Part shown: piece by piece, positions 39,595 through 48,794 of the stretch
Layout: the number at the start of each line of letters is the position of its first letter
Numbering within the stretch: the stretch's first letter is position 1
Source: Mycobacterium kiyosense
Lineage (GTDB): Bacteria; Actinomycetota; Actinomycetes; Mycobacteriales; Mycobacteriaceae
DNA length: 64,000 bases
Direction of reading: 5' to 3'
Assembly: GCA_021654635.1 (NCBI GenBank)
Contig: AP025179.1
Span: 2,604,001-2,668,000 of the forward strand
Notes under the pieces: generated by a model
What the model saw: the letters and a program-made list of their open reading frames with translations, nothing else
The model's database searches: none
Told to the model about the DNA's origin: nothing
Position numbers and translations under genes: made by a program

Positions 39595-40891
39595 CTAGGG
39601 CAAAGCTCTAAGGGCGCTACCGGCCTGCCATTGCGTCCACGGCACACTCCAGTCACCGTTGTTCGGCAACGACAGTGGCGGGCCGCCGGTGTTGCGGACC
39701 TCGACGATGTCGCCGGGTTGGGGAAAAGCCGAAGAACCATTGGGCGTTGTCGCCGTTCAGGTTCAGACAGCCATGGGAAGTATCGGTGTTGCCTTGGGCC
39801 CACACGGTGCTGTCGAGTTGGTGCAGATAGATGCCGTCGGGGCTGATGCGGGTGGCGTAGTTGATGGTCTCGCGGTAGCCGAGGCGGGAATTGACGGGCA
39901 AGCCGTAGGTCGACGAATCCATCACGACCGGATTGGCCTTATCCATCACCGTGTAGACCCCGGGTGGGGTCCAAAACGTGAGGGTTTGGCCGGCGACGGT
40001 TTCGGTGCCGCCCATACCCATCGAGGTGGGCATGGTGCGCACCAAAACGCCGTTGTCGTAAACGTTGACCTGTTTAGTGTTGTCGTCGGCGATAGACACA
40101 TGCGCATCACCGATGCTGAACGACGTCTGCTTGTCCGCTTGGCCGTACAGTCCGCTACCTAGCGGCGCGCCATAAATGTTGGCCGCCACGGTGATTTTCG
40201 TGCCCGCCGCGTAGTAGTGCTCCGGGCGCCAATGGGCGTTTTGGTCATCGACCCAATACCAGGAGCCGTCGACGGCCGGAGCGGTCGTCACGGTCAGTCG
40301 GCGCTGCGCGGCCGCGCGATCGGTGATGGGTTCGTCAAAGTGGGCGACAATGACCGTTCCCACCCCGTAGATGCCGCCGTCATGCAGCGCCGCACCCGAG
40401 GTGGTGGTCAGCGACACCGCGGCCTGATTACTGGGTATGAGCGTGGTGAACCTGGACATCTGCGACGCGGGAGTTCCCGTCGGCCCGCGACTGGCCACGG
40501 TAATGGTGTAGGTGCGGCCGTAACCCAGCGGCACACTGGGCTTCCACACTAGATTGTCGGGAGTCATGACACCCGGCACCTGCGTGTTCTGGTCATTGAC
40601 CATCTGCACCTCGGTCAGAATGCCGGTGGCCGCGCTCACCGTGACCGCGCCCAGCGGGTCGACGTTCACCGCGTTAAGGCCTGGGGTGACGGTGATGACT
40701 GCAGGCGTTTCACGGCGCGGGGCCGCCTCGGTGGGCAGCGCACCGTTGTGGCCATCGCCTCGCCCGATCACCACCACGGCCACAACGGCCATCACAATCA
40801 CGCTGATCACGGCGACCGCGAGGAGGCCCATGCGAGTTCGTCGACCGATAGGCACCAGATGCCTCCTGTCCTTTCTCATCTTCGTTATCAC
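39595..40891 (-). CDS. L,D-transpeptidase with Ig-like domains (frameshift near 3' end)
   Basis: An N-terminal membrane anchor (VAVISVIVMAVVAVVVIG) leads to two Ig-like domains (TVTPGLNAVNVDPL, then LTVTTAPAVDGSWYWVDDQN). The YkuD catalytic domain has HQLDS and the motif SHGCLNLN with the catalytic Cys. This order is that of mycobacterial LdtMt enzymes, which form 3-3 peptide crosslinks in peptidoglycan and are less sensitive to most beta-lactams. One extra base in a T/C run near 39725 ends the frame early. The normal ending (GDIVEVRNTGGPPLSLPNNG, then WSVPWTQWQ) continues to a stop at 39595-39597. Start at ATG 40891 or 40879. Confidence 0.85.
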
Positions 40892-40904
40892 CGGCGCCGC
40901 CCAC

Positions 40905-41170
40905 TCAATGTGGCCGGCAAGCAGGGCAGCAGCACCGTGGGCACCGAGTCGATCAAAGCGGTCCGCGAGATCGTCGACGACTCAGCGTCGCCCACAGGAC
41001 TCCAGGTGTACGTCACCAACCCGGCAGCACGATTAGCCCTGGCCTGCTGTTCGACACCCTGCTCGTCCGCTCCTGGATGACGCCATTCTAAGGCGGCGCC
41101 TGGACGCTGGTCCTTGGTGGCCACCACCAGCGCGGCAACGCCCGAGCCAGCTACACGCTGTTGTCGGACT
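40905..41170 (+). pseudogene. MmpL remnant with large internal deletion
   Basis: NVAGKQGSSTVGTESIKAVR and DSASPTGLQVYVTNPA match the first porter domain of MmpL (compare GNESVEAVRDIVDKS in the intact gene at 44872). They are joined directly to LLFDTLLVRSWMTPF and WWPPPARQRPS, the end of the last membrane domain. About 700 codons are missing. This is a second mmpL, not a piece of the intact one. Confidence 0.8.
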
Positions 41171-41454
41171 TCCCTTCGCGGCCGCAATCGAAACTGTGCT
41201 CGCGGCTTCGGTCGCGGCTAAGGTGCCGATCAAGCGCGCGTTGCCGCTCGATCTGCAGATCCACGATCTCGTCTTGCCCATGCCGGTAGGCCACCCGCCG
41301 GCGTTGTACGGCGTTCGCGCGCCGGGCCAGCAGCGTTCGCGGCCATGCCAGGCCAGGATCGGGCCCAGCAGCCCGATCGGCTTGTGCGGGTAATTCGGGA
41401 TGCGCCGAGCCCGGCCAAGGGGTCACGTGATGCCGCCGGGAGCTGGAAGCTTGC

Positions 41455-42010
41455 TCAGGTCGCGGTAGATGGTGGTCGGTTGACGCCGAACTCGGCGGCG
41501 ATCTCGGCGACGGTGTAGCGATGGTTCCCGTCTTGGCCGAGCTCGTCATACATCTGCCGAGCCAGCTTGACCTGCCTAGGCCCAAGTTTGGGCTTTTGCC
41601 CGCCGGTGCGGCCGCGGGCCCGCGCAGCGGCCAGGCCGTCCATGGTGCGACATCAAGGCGTGCTCGAATTCGGCGATGGCGCCCAGGATGTGGAAAAACA
41701 TCCGTCTCAGCGCGGTGGTGGTGTCGATGCCCTGATCGAGCACCACCAAATCCACTCCGCGGGCCTGCAGCGTGGCCGACAGCTCGATTAGATGCGCCAA
41801 CGAACGGCCCAGCCGATCAAGCTTGGTGATAACGAGTTGGTCGCCGGTGCGGTTGGCCGACAGCAAAGCTTTGTCGAGCTCCGGCCGGGCGGGCCAGCTT
41901 GCCCGAAGCCTTATCCAGGAAGATCTATCACAGCCCGCCGCGGTGAGCGCATCGCGTTGAGCCTCGGGATGCTGGTCGCGGTGGAGACCCCGGTCATAGC
42001 CGATCCGCAT
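41455..42010 (-). pseudogene. Serine resolvase, frameshifted
   Basis: MRIGY then DQHPEAQRDALTAAGC, LVITKLDRLGRSLAHLIELS, GRMFFHILGAIAEFEHAL-type sequence and, in another frame, GLAAARARGRTGGQKPKLGP and YTVAEIAAEFGV. These are the parts of a Tn3-type resolvase/invertase. Indels surround the catalytic Ser (the normal YARVST reads as YDRGLH in this frame). Inactive as written. Confidence 0.75.
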
Positions 42011-42274
42011 GGGCCGGACCGTATCGCCAACCACCGACAGCGTGACGGTGGCGCGGCCACGGCAAGCGTTACATATTTGTCCAGCGCAAACGCACAGGCT
42101 GGCAGACCGTCGCGCGAACGATCGTTACCTAAACGTCCTGGATACACCAAGGTGGTGCTGTAAAACGATGCGGTTTGAGGGATCGTGACAGGGTGGATCA
42201 TCGACCACCTCGACCTGCCGTCTCGGCGGAGCCGGCGCAATGGCTGATCGACCGGGTCATCCCCGGTGCGCGCC

Positions 42275-42430
42275 CTAGCCGGCCTTTTTGACCATGGTCT
42301 TGCCACAGCAGCAGCTCGGAGCGTGCTGGCCAGTGCATGTCGGCGGCGCCGCCTTGGTCACGGTTAGCTCGCAGCCGCAATCGCTGTCCGGACACCGGTA
42401 GAGCTCTCCCTCGCGGAACGGCATGCTCAT
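42275..42430 (-). CDS. Cys-rich metallothionein-like protein
   Basis: A 51-residue protein: MSMPFREGELYRCPDSDCGC, then TVTKAAPPTC and SCCCGKTMVKK. It has seven Cys in CxxxxCxC and CCC clusters. Small proteins of this shape occur with metal-responsive MerR regulators in actinobacteria and probably bind soft metals such as Cd, Cu or Zn. It is divergent from a MerR gene with a MerR-type promoter between them. A second ATG six bases later is an alternative start. Confidence 0.7.
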   Translation of the reverse strand: MSMPFREGELYRCPDSDCGCELTVTKAAPPTCTGQHAPSCCCGKTMVKKAG

Positions 42431-42464
42431 CACCTGTTTCGTCGGTTTTCTGGACGTCCCCGAC

Positions 42465-42494
42465 GGTAGAACCCATCCCTTGGGGCAAGGTCAA
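42465..42494 (-). promoter_or_regulatory. Probable MerR-type promoter for Cys-rich protein
   Basis: On the minus strand, TTGACC (42494-42489) and TCTACC (42470-42465) are 18 bp apart. The spacer has the imperfect dyad CCTTGCCCCAAGGGATGG. It lies between the Cys-rich gene and the MerR gene. Confidence 0.6.
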
Positions 42495-42520
42495 CAATGG
42501 GGTGAGAGGAGATTTCGATT

Positions 42521-42924
42521 ATGGCGCCGCAGGGATTGACCATCGGACAGGCCGCCAACGCCGCGGGCCTGACGCGCAAGGCCCTGCGGATGTACGAGGC
42601 CAAGGGGCTACTGCCCGCCACCGAGCGGACCGCGGCCGGCTACCGGCTCTACGACGAGCGCGACGTCGAGCTGCTGACCTTCATCCGCCGGGCCCGCAGC
42701 CTTGGCCTACATCTGGAGAACATCCGCGAAGTCCTCGCGATCCGCAATGGCGGCATCCCGCCTTGCGACGCGGTCTGCGTCCTCGACGCCCGCATTGCCG
42801 AGGTTGACACCGCCATTGCCGAGCTGCACGCTCTCCGCGAAACCCTCGCCGCCACTCGGAGTCGAGCCGCTGCTTGCACCGACGAACAGCCGGCATCGTC
42901 TGCCCAATCATCGAGGAAGCCTAG
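42521..42924 (+). CDS. MerR family metal-responsive regulator (frameshift at 3' end)
   Basis: The winged HTH is LTIGQAANAAGLTRKALRMY. The dimer helix follows GIPPCDAVCVLDARIAEVDT with Cys ligands of the metal loop. In the expected frame the protein ends CPIIEEA at 42924, the conserved Cys-containing end of heavy-metal MerR sensors. One base indel near 42898 puts that end out of frame and adds an unrelated tail. It probably controls the divergent Cys-rich protein gene and itself. Confidence 0.8.
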
Positions 42925-43358
42925 GCTATGGATCGCAAGGTCCGGCGGAGTTCACGTCATCCCGGGGGCGGAGTTCATCGTCATCCCGGGGGCGAACGCC
43001 GCGGAATCCATTTGGCCGCCGCCGAGACCGGGCGCCAGACACGTCATTTGGGGACTGCGATACATACTGGCTGGGCCCCCAACGGTGCCAGCAATATTTC
43101 GCGGACACACGCCGGTTCAGATTAAAGGTTGCGTCCGAGTTCGTGGACGGATCACGTCCCCAAATCTCGGACATAACCATGCTGGAATTTGTTGAGAGAC
43201 AGGATCCATCCGATCACGCTCGGTTCTTTGGAACCGAGACTGAAACCGCGGGGTCGGCGACCTGATGTCCTCGTCGGGTGACCAACGCTGACTGAGTCCG
43301 CAACACGCAGCCAAACGGCTTCACTGGGCGCAGGTAGCGACATAAGGCACCGACACCC
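42925..43358. other. No recognised gene
   Basis: A stretch after the MerR gene with frames on both strands that lack family matches. GTCATCCCGGGGGCGGAGTT is nearly repeated at 42957 and 42981. Confidence 0.4.
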
Positions 43359-43374
43359 ATACCCGGACGGGTAT
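43359..43374. promoter_or_regulatory. CsoR/CstR-type palindromic operator candidate
   Basis: ATACCC-GGAC-GGGTAT is a perfect 6-bp inverted repeat 143 bases upstream of the DUF2892 gene. The same pattern occurs near the CsoR/CstR-family gene at 60 kb. Operators of these repressors typically read TACCC-N4-6-GGGTA. Confidence 0.6.
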
Positions 43375-43516
43375 ATCTTGGTTAACGTAGAGTCGGGAGG
43401 GTCTCCTGGCCACCAGCGGGGACTTCAATTTGATAGCCCGGCGTCATCGGCGCGGGCAACCCGTCGAGACAAAGTAGGAGCGATTATGGTGCAGGACCAG
43501 CTAGATGAGGTGTCAA

Positions 43517-43780
43517 ATGAGCGTGGGGAATTCGGGGATGCCTAAGCCGCAAGGGTGGCCCATCGAGCGGATTACTGGCCTGATGGCCGGCGCTTTCGTG
43601 CTCACCAGCTTGGCCCTTGGGCGCAGGTTTTCAAGTCGCTGGCGGATCTTCACGGCATTTGTTGGCGCGAACTTGATACTCAACGCGGTGAGGGGCTGGT
43701 GTCCGATGAGCGTGCTGCTGCATCGCCTAGGCGTCCCGAGCACGGCTGAATGTCCACCAAAGATCGATCCTGATGTGTGA
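43517..43780 (+). CDS. DUF2892 (YgaP-like transmembrane domain) protein
   Basis: An 87-residue membrane protein: WPIERITGLMAGAFVLTSLA, then a second helix FTAFVGANLILNAVRGWCPM. This matches DUF2892, the membrane half of the rhodanese YgaP, often encoded with sulfur-transfer genes under CsoR/CstR-type repressors. GAGG precedes the ATG. A better ribosome site (TAGGAG) precedes an ATG at 43486 in a different frame, so the true start may lie there with an indel between. Confidence 0.7.
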   Translation: MSVGNSGMPKPQGWPIERITGLMAGAFVLTSLALGRRFSSRWRIFTAFVGANLILNAVRGWCPMSVLLHRLGVPSTAECPPKIDPDV

Positions 43781-43789
43781 GCGATCAGC

Positions 43790-43985
43790 ACCGCGGTGAG
43801 CGCCGGAGCTCACAAAGAGGCGCACGCCCGCCGGCCGGTAGCAGGGTGCCCTCTGATGCACCGGGGCGGTGGAGTAGCCGAACCGGTCGGCGATCTCTGC
43901 AGCAGAGACATCCTCGATGAAGTAGGCGCGCAACACCTCATAGCGGCGTGTCCCGCGCCGCGGCACCCCCCGCTGCAAGCCACCG
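43790..43985 (-). pseudogene. Transposase HTH fragment
   Basis: The reverse strand reads TRRYEVLRAYFIEDVSAAEI and ADRFGYSTAPVHQ, a helix-turn-helix like that at the start of some DDE transposases. It breaks off on both sides. Confidence 0.45.
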
Positions 43986-44186
43986 CGACATGAGGATCTG
44001 TTGCCCGGGGGTACCTGTGAACATTGTCGACAACACCCAGGGGGTATATAGGTGGATCGGCGCATTTGATGGGTATTTTTTTCGCCCGGGTACCGCGGAC
44101 TGGCGGATGGCTCAGCCATGCGGCGAGAGCCGGTAGTAGGGCTGCGCCCCAGGCTGCTATGCCGTGTTGTACCCTTCAGAGTAGCT

Positions 44187-44202
44187 ATACCCAGCCGGGT
44201 AT
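44187..44202. promoter_or_regulatory. CsoR/CstR-type palindromic operator candidate
   Basis: ATACCC-AGCC-GGGTAT, a perfect 6-bp inverted repeat, lies directly in front of AGGGAGG and an ATG at 44217. Confidence 0.6.
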
Positions 44203-44216
44203 TAAGGGAGGCCTTG

Positions 44217-44396
44217 ATGTGGGCTGCGGACTTCAGATCTGATCGGGTGCGGATGTGGCTTTCCCCGGGGTTTGGCGCGGATTTACCGGGGCCACCAACG
44301 CGGAACTGCTGCGCTAGGCCAATGGCGGTCTGCCCACCGGAAAGCTCCTCTACCACAAGTTCAACGAGCCGTCCGACGCAGCGACGTAAGGCATAG
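44217..44396 (+). CDS. Unrecognised short gene behind a palindromic operator
   Basis: The start has an excellent ribosome site (AGGGAGG, seven bases before ATG): MWAADFRSDRVRMWLSPGFG. After about ten codons another frame looks more protein-like (GADVAFPGVWRGFTGATNAE, then GGLPTGKLLYHKFNEPSDAA) but has a TAG. The gene may therefore be frameshifted and truncated. I do not recognise the family. Its position behind the CsoR/CstR-type palindrome suggests a sulfur or copper response role. Confidence 0.35.
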   Translation: MWAADFRSDRVRMWLSPGFGADLPGPPTRNCCARPMAVCPPESSSTTSSTSRPTQRRKA

Positions 44397-44407
44397 ACAA
44401 CGACTTA

Positions 44408-44875
44408 CTGACAAGGGCGGGCCACGAGCGAAGGGACACTCCAATTCTCAGCATCCTCAAACGGGCTTGGGTAACCCTTGTCGTCGTAGTGGCAGTTTTT
44501 CTCGGTGGTGTCGCCGTCAGTCGGCTGCGCGGCGTTTTCGGCTCTGACGAGATCTTTACTGCGACCGCCAGCAGTGCCGAACCACTCGAGCCATCCCATG
44601 TCAAGCGGGTGATATACGAGGTTTACGGGCCCGACGACACATCGGGCAGCGTGAGCTATTTGAATGAGAACGCCCAGCCGGAGCAGGCAGAGTTCACCAG
44701 CTTGCCCTGGACGTACGCGATGACGACGACGGTGCCGGCGGTTATTGCCAACGTGGTGGCACAGGGCAACAGCGACCACATCGGGTGCCGCATCACCGTC
44801 AACGGTGAAGTCAAAAACGAACGATCCTCGGCCGGGCACCACGCCCAGACTTCCTGCCTGGTGAAGGCCGCATGA
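44408..44875 (+). CDS. mmpS: MmpS family protein
   Basis: A short N-terminal membrane helix (WVTLVVVVAVFLGGVAVSRL) is followed by the soluble MmpS domain: VKRVIYEVYGPDDTSGSVSY, LPWTYAMTTTVPAVIANVVA and GCRITVNGEV with Cys later in TSCLVKAA. MmpS proteins work with the RND transporter MmpL in export of siderophores or lipids. The first ATG (44489) lies inside the membrane helix, so the true start must be upstream. No ATG, GTG or TTG is present in frame there, so CTG 44408 is only a placeholder. The stop overlaps mmpL (ATGA). Confidence 0.8.
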   Translation: MTRAGHERRDTPILSILKRAWVTLVVVVAVFLGGVAVSRLRGVFGSDEIFTATASSAEPLEPSHVKRVIYEVYGPDDTSGSVSYLNENAQPEQAEFTSLPWTYAMTTTVPAVIANVVAQGNSDHIGCRITVNGEVKNERSSAGHHAQTSCLVKAA

Positions 44876-47733
44876 ACACCGGTAGCGAGGCCCGTCCAAA
44901 ATTCATGCGGTTCGTCCGCAGGTTCGCGGTGCCGATCCTCGTGGCATGGCTGCTGCTGACCCTCGCCCTGAACGTGCTTGTGCCGCCGATTGAGTCGGTC
45001 GCACGCAACCACGCGGTGACCATGTCGCCGCAAGACGCGCCGGCGATGATCGCCGCCAAGCGCATCGGCGCAACGTTTCACGAGTCGGACTCCGACAGCA
45101 TCGCGATGATCGTCCTGGAGAGCGACAAACAACTCGGCGAGGAGGCGCACCGCTACTACGACGGCTTGGTGAAAAAGCTGCTGGCCGACCCCAAGCACGT
45201 GCAGCATGTCCAGAACGTGTGGGGAGATCCACTCACCGCCGCTGGCGTGCAGAGCCGGGACGGCAAAGCCGCTTACGTCCAACTCAATCTGGCCGGCAAC
45301 CAGGGCAGCACCCTGGGCAACGAGTCCGTCGAAGCGGTCCGGGACATCGTCGACAAGTCAGCGCCGCCCAAAGGGCTCAAGGTTTATGTCACCGGTCCGG
45401 CGGCACTGACCACCGACATGAACGAAGCCGCCGATAAAAGCATGTTCAAAATGATGGGCGTGACGGGTGTGGTCATCATGATCATGCTGTTTATCGCCTA
45501 TCGTTCCATCAGCACGGTGCTTCTGGTTCTGGTCATGGTTGGTTTCGAGATGGGCACGGCCCGAGGGCTCGTCGCGCTTCTCGGCAACTACGACCTGTTG
45601 GGGTTTTCGACGTTCGTCGTCGCCATGCTGTCCTCCTTGGCGATCGCGGCGGGGACCGATTATGCGATCTTTCTGATCGGTCGGTACCACGAGGCTCGTC
45701 AGGCCGGTCAGGATCGAGAAGCGGCCTATTACACCATGTTCCGCGGGACCTTTCACATCATCTTGGGCTCGGGGTTGACGATCGCGGGGGCTACCTTCTG
45801 CCTCCACCTGGCGCGACTGTCGTACTTCAAGGCACTCGGCATTCCGTCTGCGCTGGGACTGATCGTCGTTGTCGCGGGGGCGCTGACCGCGGCGCCGGCC
45901 GTTGTCGCCGTGGCCACTGGGTTTGGTTTGCTCGACCCGAGACAGATGATCAAGACACGCGCGTGGCGGCGCGTCGGCACCGCTACCGTGCGCTGGCCCG
46001 GCCCGGTGTTTGCCGCCTCGCTGGCCATCGCCGTGGTCGGCATCCTGATCATGCCGAGCATGAAGCTCAGCTACAACGACCGCTTCTACATACCCCGCAC
46101 CCTGCCATCGAACGTCGGATATGCGGCCGCAGAGCGCCATTTCAGTTCCGCCACCATGAATCCCGACATCCTCATGATCGAGAGTGATCACGACATGCGG
46201 AATCCCGGCGACATGATCATCCTGGACAGGCTTGCCAAAGATGTCTTCCGATCGCCGGGAATCGCGATGGTGCAAAGCATCACCCGGCCATTGGGCGGGC
46301 CGATCGAGCACACGTCAATACCTTTCCAGATCAGTGCCCAATCGATTCCGATCCAAGAAAACCTGCAGTTCATGAAGGACCGGATGGCCGACATGCTCAC
46401 GATGAGCGACGATCTCGGTGCCATCATCGGCTCGATGCAGCGGATGCAAGGTTTGCTGGCCCAGATGAGCAACACCACCCATCACATGGTCGGCGATATG
46501 CGCGCGATGCAAGCCACGCTGGACGAGATGAGAGACCATCTGGCGGACTTCGACGATTTCGCGCGACCGTTGCGCAGCTATTTGTACTGGGAACAACACT
46601 GTGTCAACATCCCCGTCTGCTGGGCGACCAGGTCGGTGTTCGAGGCGATCGACGGTGTGGACAAGTTCAGCGACAACATGGGCACGCTGATCAAGGACAT
46701 GAACAATATCGACGCGATAGTGCCCCAGATGCTCGCCCAGTTCCCGCCGATCATCGCCGTCGCGACGTCCATGCAGGGAACGCTGCTCACGATGCACAGC
46801 AGCTTCTCGGGTCTGGTCACGCAAATGGACCAGATGACCGATACGGCTAGCGCGATGGGTCAGGCTTTCGACGCCTCCAGGAGTGGCGACTACTTCTACT
46901 TGCCGCCGGAAGCATTCAGTAATCCCGACTTCCAGCGCGGCCTGAGACTTTTCCTGTCGCCGGACGGCAAGGCGGCGCGCTTCATCATCACCCACGACAC
47001 CGATCCGGCAACTCCGGCGGGCATTTCCGCGGTCAAGCCGGAACTGGGCGCCGCGCATCAAGCGGTGAAGGGAACGGCCCTGACCGACGCCAGGTTCTAC
47101 CTCGCCGGGACGGCGGCCATCTACCGCGACATCCAGTCAGGCTCCCAATACGACCTGCTGATCGTGGGAATCGCGGCGCTGACGCTGATCTTCGCCGTGA
47201 TGGTGATCATCACCCGCGCTCTGGTCGCGTCCTTGGTGATCGTCGGCACGGTGCTGCTGTCACTGGGCGCTGCCTTCGGGCTGTCAGTGCTGGTGTGGCA
47301 GCACCTCTTCGGCCTGGATTTGAACTGGATCGCGCCGGTGTTCGGGTTGATCATCCTGCTCGCGGTCGGATCCGACTACAACCTGCTGCTCGTCTCGCGG
47401 TTCCAAGAGGAGATCGGCGCGGGGCTAAAGACGGGCATCATCCGCGCCATGGGCGAAACAGGCGGAGTCGTCACTGCGGCGGGCCTAGTCTTCGCCTTCA
47501 CCATGATGTCCATGGCCGCCAGTGACCTGAGCTCAATCGGCCAGGCCGGCACCACGATTGGCCTCGGCCTACTGTTCGACACCCTGATCGTGCGCTCCTT
47601 GATGACGCCCTCGATCGCGGCGCTGCTCGGACGCTGGTTCTGGTGGCCACTGCGAGTGCGCCCGCGCCCGGCCAGCCAGATGCTGCGGCCCTTCGGACCG
47701 CGCCAGCTGGCTGCGTTCCCTACCACTGGGTGA
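44872..47733 (+). CDS. mmpL: MmpL family RND transporter
   Basis: An intact 953-residue protein. Membrane helix 1 is near residues 20-40, a porter domain follows to about 190, and helices 2-6 run to about 375. The second porter domain carries a long coiled-coil insert (MQRMQGLLAQMSNTTHHMVG and neighbours, residues of about 500-650). Helices 7-12 are at about 760-920. The proton-relay Asp-Tyr pairs are in GTDYAIFLIGR and GSDYNLLLVSRF. With MmpS it forms an envelope exporter of the MmpS4-L4/S5-L5 type; the substrate cannot be told. It overlaps mmpS by four bases. It is one of the few long genes here with no frameshift. Confidence 0.9.
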   Translation: MNTGSEARPKFMRFVRRFAVPILVAWLLLTLALNVLVPPIESVARNHAVTMSPQDAPAMIAAKRIGATFHESDSDSIAMIVLESDKQLGEEAHRYYDGLVKKLLADPKHVQHVQNVWGDPLTAAGVQSRDGKAAYVQLNLAGNQGSTLGNESVEAVRDIVDKSAPPKGLKVYVTGPAALTTDMNEAADKSMFKMMGVTGVVIMIMLFIAYRSISTVLLVLVMVGFEMGTARGLVALLGNYDLLGFSTFVVAMLSSLAIAAGTDYAIFLIGRYHEARQAGQDREAAYYTMFRGTFHIILGSGLTIAGATFCLHLARLSYFKALGIPSALGLIVVVAGALTAAPAVVAVATGFGLLDPRQMIKTRAWRRVGTATVRWPGPVFAASLAIAVVGILIMPSMKLSYNDRFYIPRTLPSNVGYAAAERHFSSATMNPDILMIESDHDMRNPGDMIILDRLAKDVFRSPGIAMVQSITRPLGGPIEHTSIPFQISAQSIPIQENLQFMKDRMADMLTMSDDLGAIIGSMQRMQGLLAQMSNTTHHMVGDMRAMQATLDEMRDHLADFDDFARPLRSYLYWEQHCVNIPVCWATRSVFEAIDGVDKFSDNMGTLIKDMNNIDAIVPQMLAQFPPIIAVATSMQGTLLTMHSSFSGLVTQMDQMTDTASAMGQAFDASRSGDYFYLPPEAFSNPDFQRGLRLFLSPDGKAARFIITHDTDPATPAGISAVKPELGAAHQAVKGTALTDARFYLAGTAAIYRDIQSGSQYDLLIVGIAALTLIFAVMVIITRALVASLVIVGTVLLSLGAAFGLSVLVWQHLFGLDLNWIAPVFGLIILLAVGSDYNLLLVSRFQEEIGAGLKTGIIRAMGETGGVVTAAGLVFAFTMMSMAASDLSSIGQAGTTIGLGLLFDTLIVRSLMTPSIAALLGRWFWWPLRVRPRPASQMLRPFGPRQLAAFPTTG

Positions 47734-48158
47734 GGACGCGGATGCCGCGGCTATTATCTGGGGGTCGATCGGGCTGTTTATTACTGTTCCCGGTGAGGGA
47801 CGGCGGAGTGATCTGGCCTAATTGGGAACAGTCTGATCGTTTGCGTTCCCGGTTGCGGTTTTCTGTAGGTGAGGTCGGAGGGTGTATCCGATGATCGCGC
47901 AACACAGTTCGAGTTGGTGGGAAGCGCGGGGCGGCACCCGGGGTCGAATTCAGCACGGATGCTGTGGAGCGTGCTGCGCTCATCGATGAAGGGTTGAACC
48001 CGGATGACCCAGCGGTGATCACTGCGCTGGACTTGGTCCGTTGGGAGCTGTCGCTGTTGGCTGAGTAGAGACCGGGGCTTGAGGACTTGTCGAACTCGTT
48101 TGGAACCCCGTGCATGTCGGCTGGCGGCGCTGGCCGGTGGGACGGTTGGTGCGGTGGT
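47734..48158. other. No intact gene; short hypothetical fragment
   Basis: At 47943-48068 the plus strand encodes VEFSTDAVERAALIDEGLNP and DDPAVITALDLVRWELSLLA before a TAG, a plausible C-terminal piece of a small hypothetical protein. An ATG at 47891 leads toward it in another frame. Nothing else is seen. Confidence 0.35.
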
Positions 48159-48794
48159 TCAGGTATGTGCTTCGAGGACCTGGAATGGTGTTGTCCAACT
48201 TGTTGATGGTTCGTGACTAGTGATGGTGAGGTGGTGGGCGGTGAACTCGTCGGCGAGGCCGGTGCCGAGGACGTCGCGGGCGTGTGGGCGTTCGGTTAGG
48301 CGCAGGTAGGCGTTGAACGCGGGTTGGGCGGTGGGTGGTTGGTCGAGGTCGACGGCCACGACCCGGCCTCCCGGGCGTAGCACGCGGATGGTTTCGTCGA
48401 TGGCTTGGTCGCGGATGTCGGTGGGCAGTTCGTGCCATCCGAAGACGCTCATGACAACGTCGAATGTGTTGTCGGGGAACGGGAGTGCGGCGGCGTCACC
48501 TTCGTGCAGAGTCACGTTCTGGATACCTTGGTGTGCCAGTTGGCGTCGGCCGATGGCGAGCATTTCCGGAGAGATGTCGAGGGAGTCGATGATCGTGTCG
48601 GGGAGCCGGGCAGCGAGCCGTCGGGCGGCGTAGCCGGTGCCGCCGCAGAGTTCCAGCACGCGCTGCGGGTGCTGGGCGGCGACGCGTTGCGCGAGACGGT
48701 CGTGCGGTTTGCCCGGGATGAAGCGGTTGCCGGCCGCGAATATGGGGCCGGCGAGGAAGAACTTGACCCGGTTGCGGGTCCAGCGCCGTGTCAT
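48159..48794 (-). CDS. Class I SAM-dependent methyltransferase
   Basis: A 211-residue protein: RNRVKFFLAGPIFAAGNRFI, SAM motif I VLELCGGTGYAARRLAARLP, motif II IDSLDISPEMLAIGR, then FDVVMSVFGWHELP and VLRPGGRVVAVDLDQP. It belongs to the UbiE/arsenite-methyltransferase-like group; the substrate is unknown. The ATG overlaps the stop of the cyclase-YHS gene (ATGA), so it is the last gene of a coupled minus-strand operon. A partial second copy lies at 63767. Confidence 0.8.
   Translation of the reverse strand: MTRRWTRNRVKFFLAGPIFAAGNRFIPGKPHDRLAQRVAAQHPQRVLELCGGTGYAARRLAARLPDTIIDSLDISPEMLAIGRRQLAHQGIQNVTLHEGDAAALPFPDNTFDVVMSVFGWHELPTDIRDQAIDETIRVLRPGGRVVAVDLDQPPTAQPAFNAYLRLTERPHARDVLGTGLADEFTAHHLTITSHEPSTSWTTPFQVLEAHT

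Noticed and set aside
45358..47061. Long minus-strand frames inside mmpL
   Set aside because: They are antisense shadows of a well-supported 953-codon gene in GC-rich DNA, with Arg/His-rich products.
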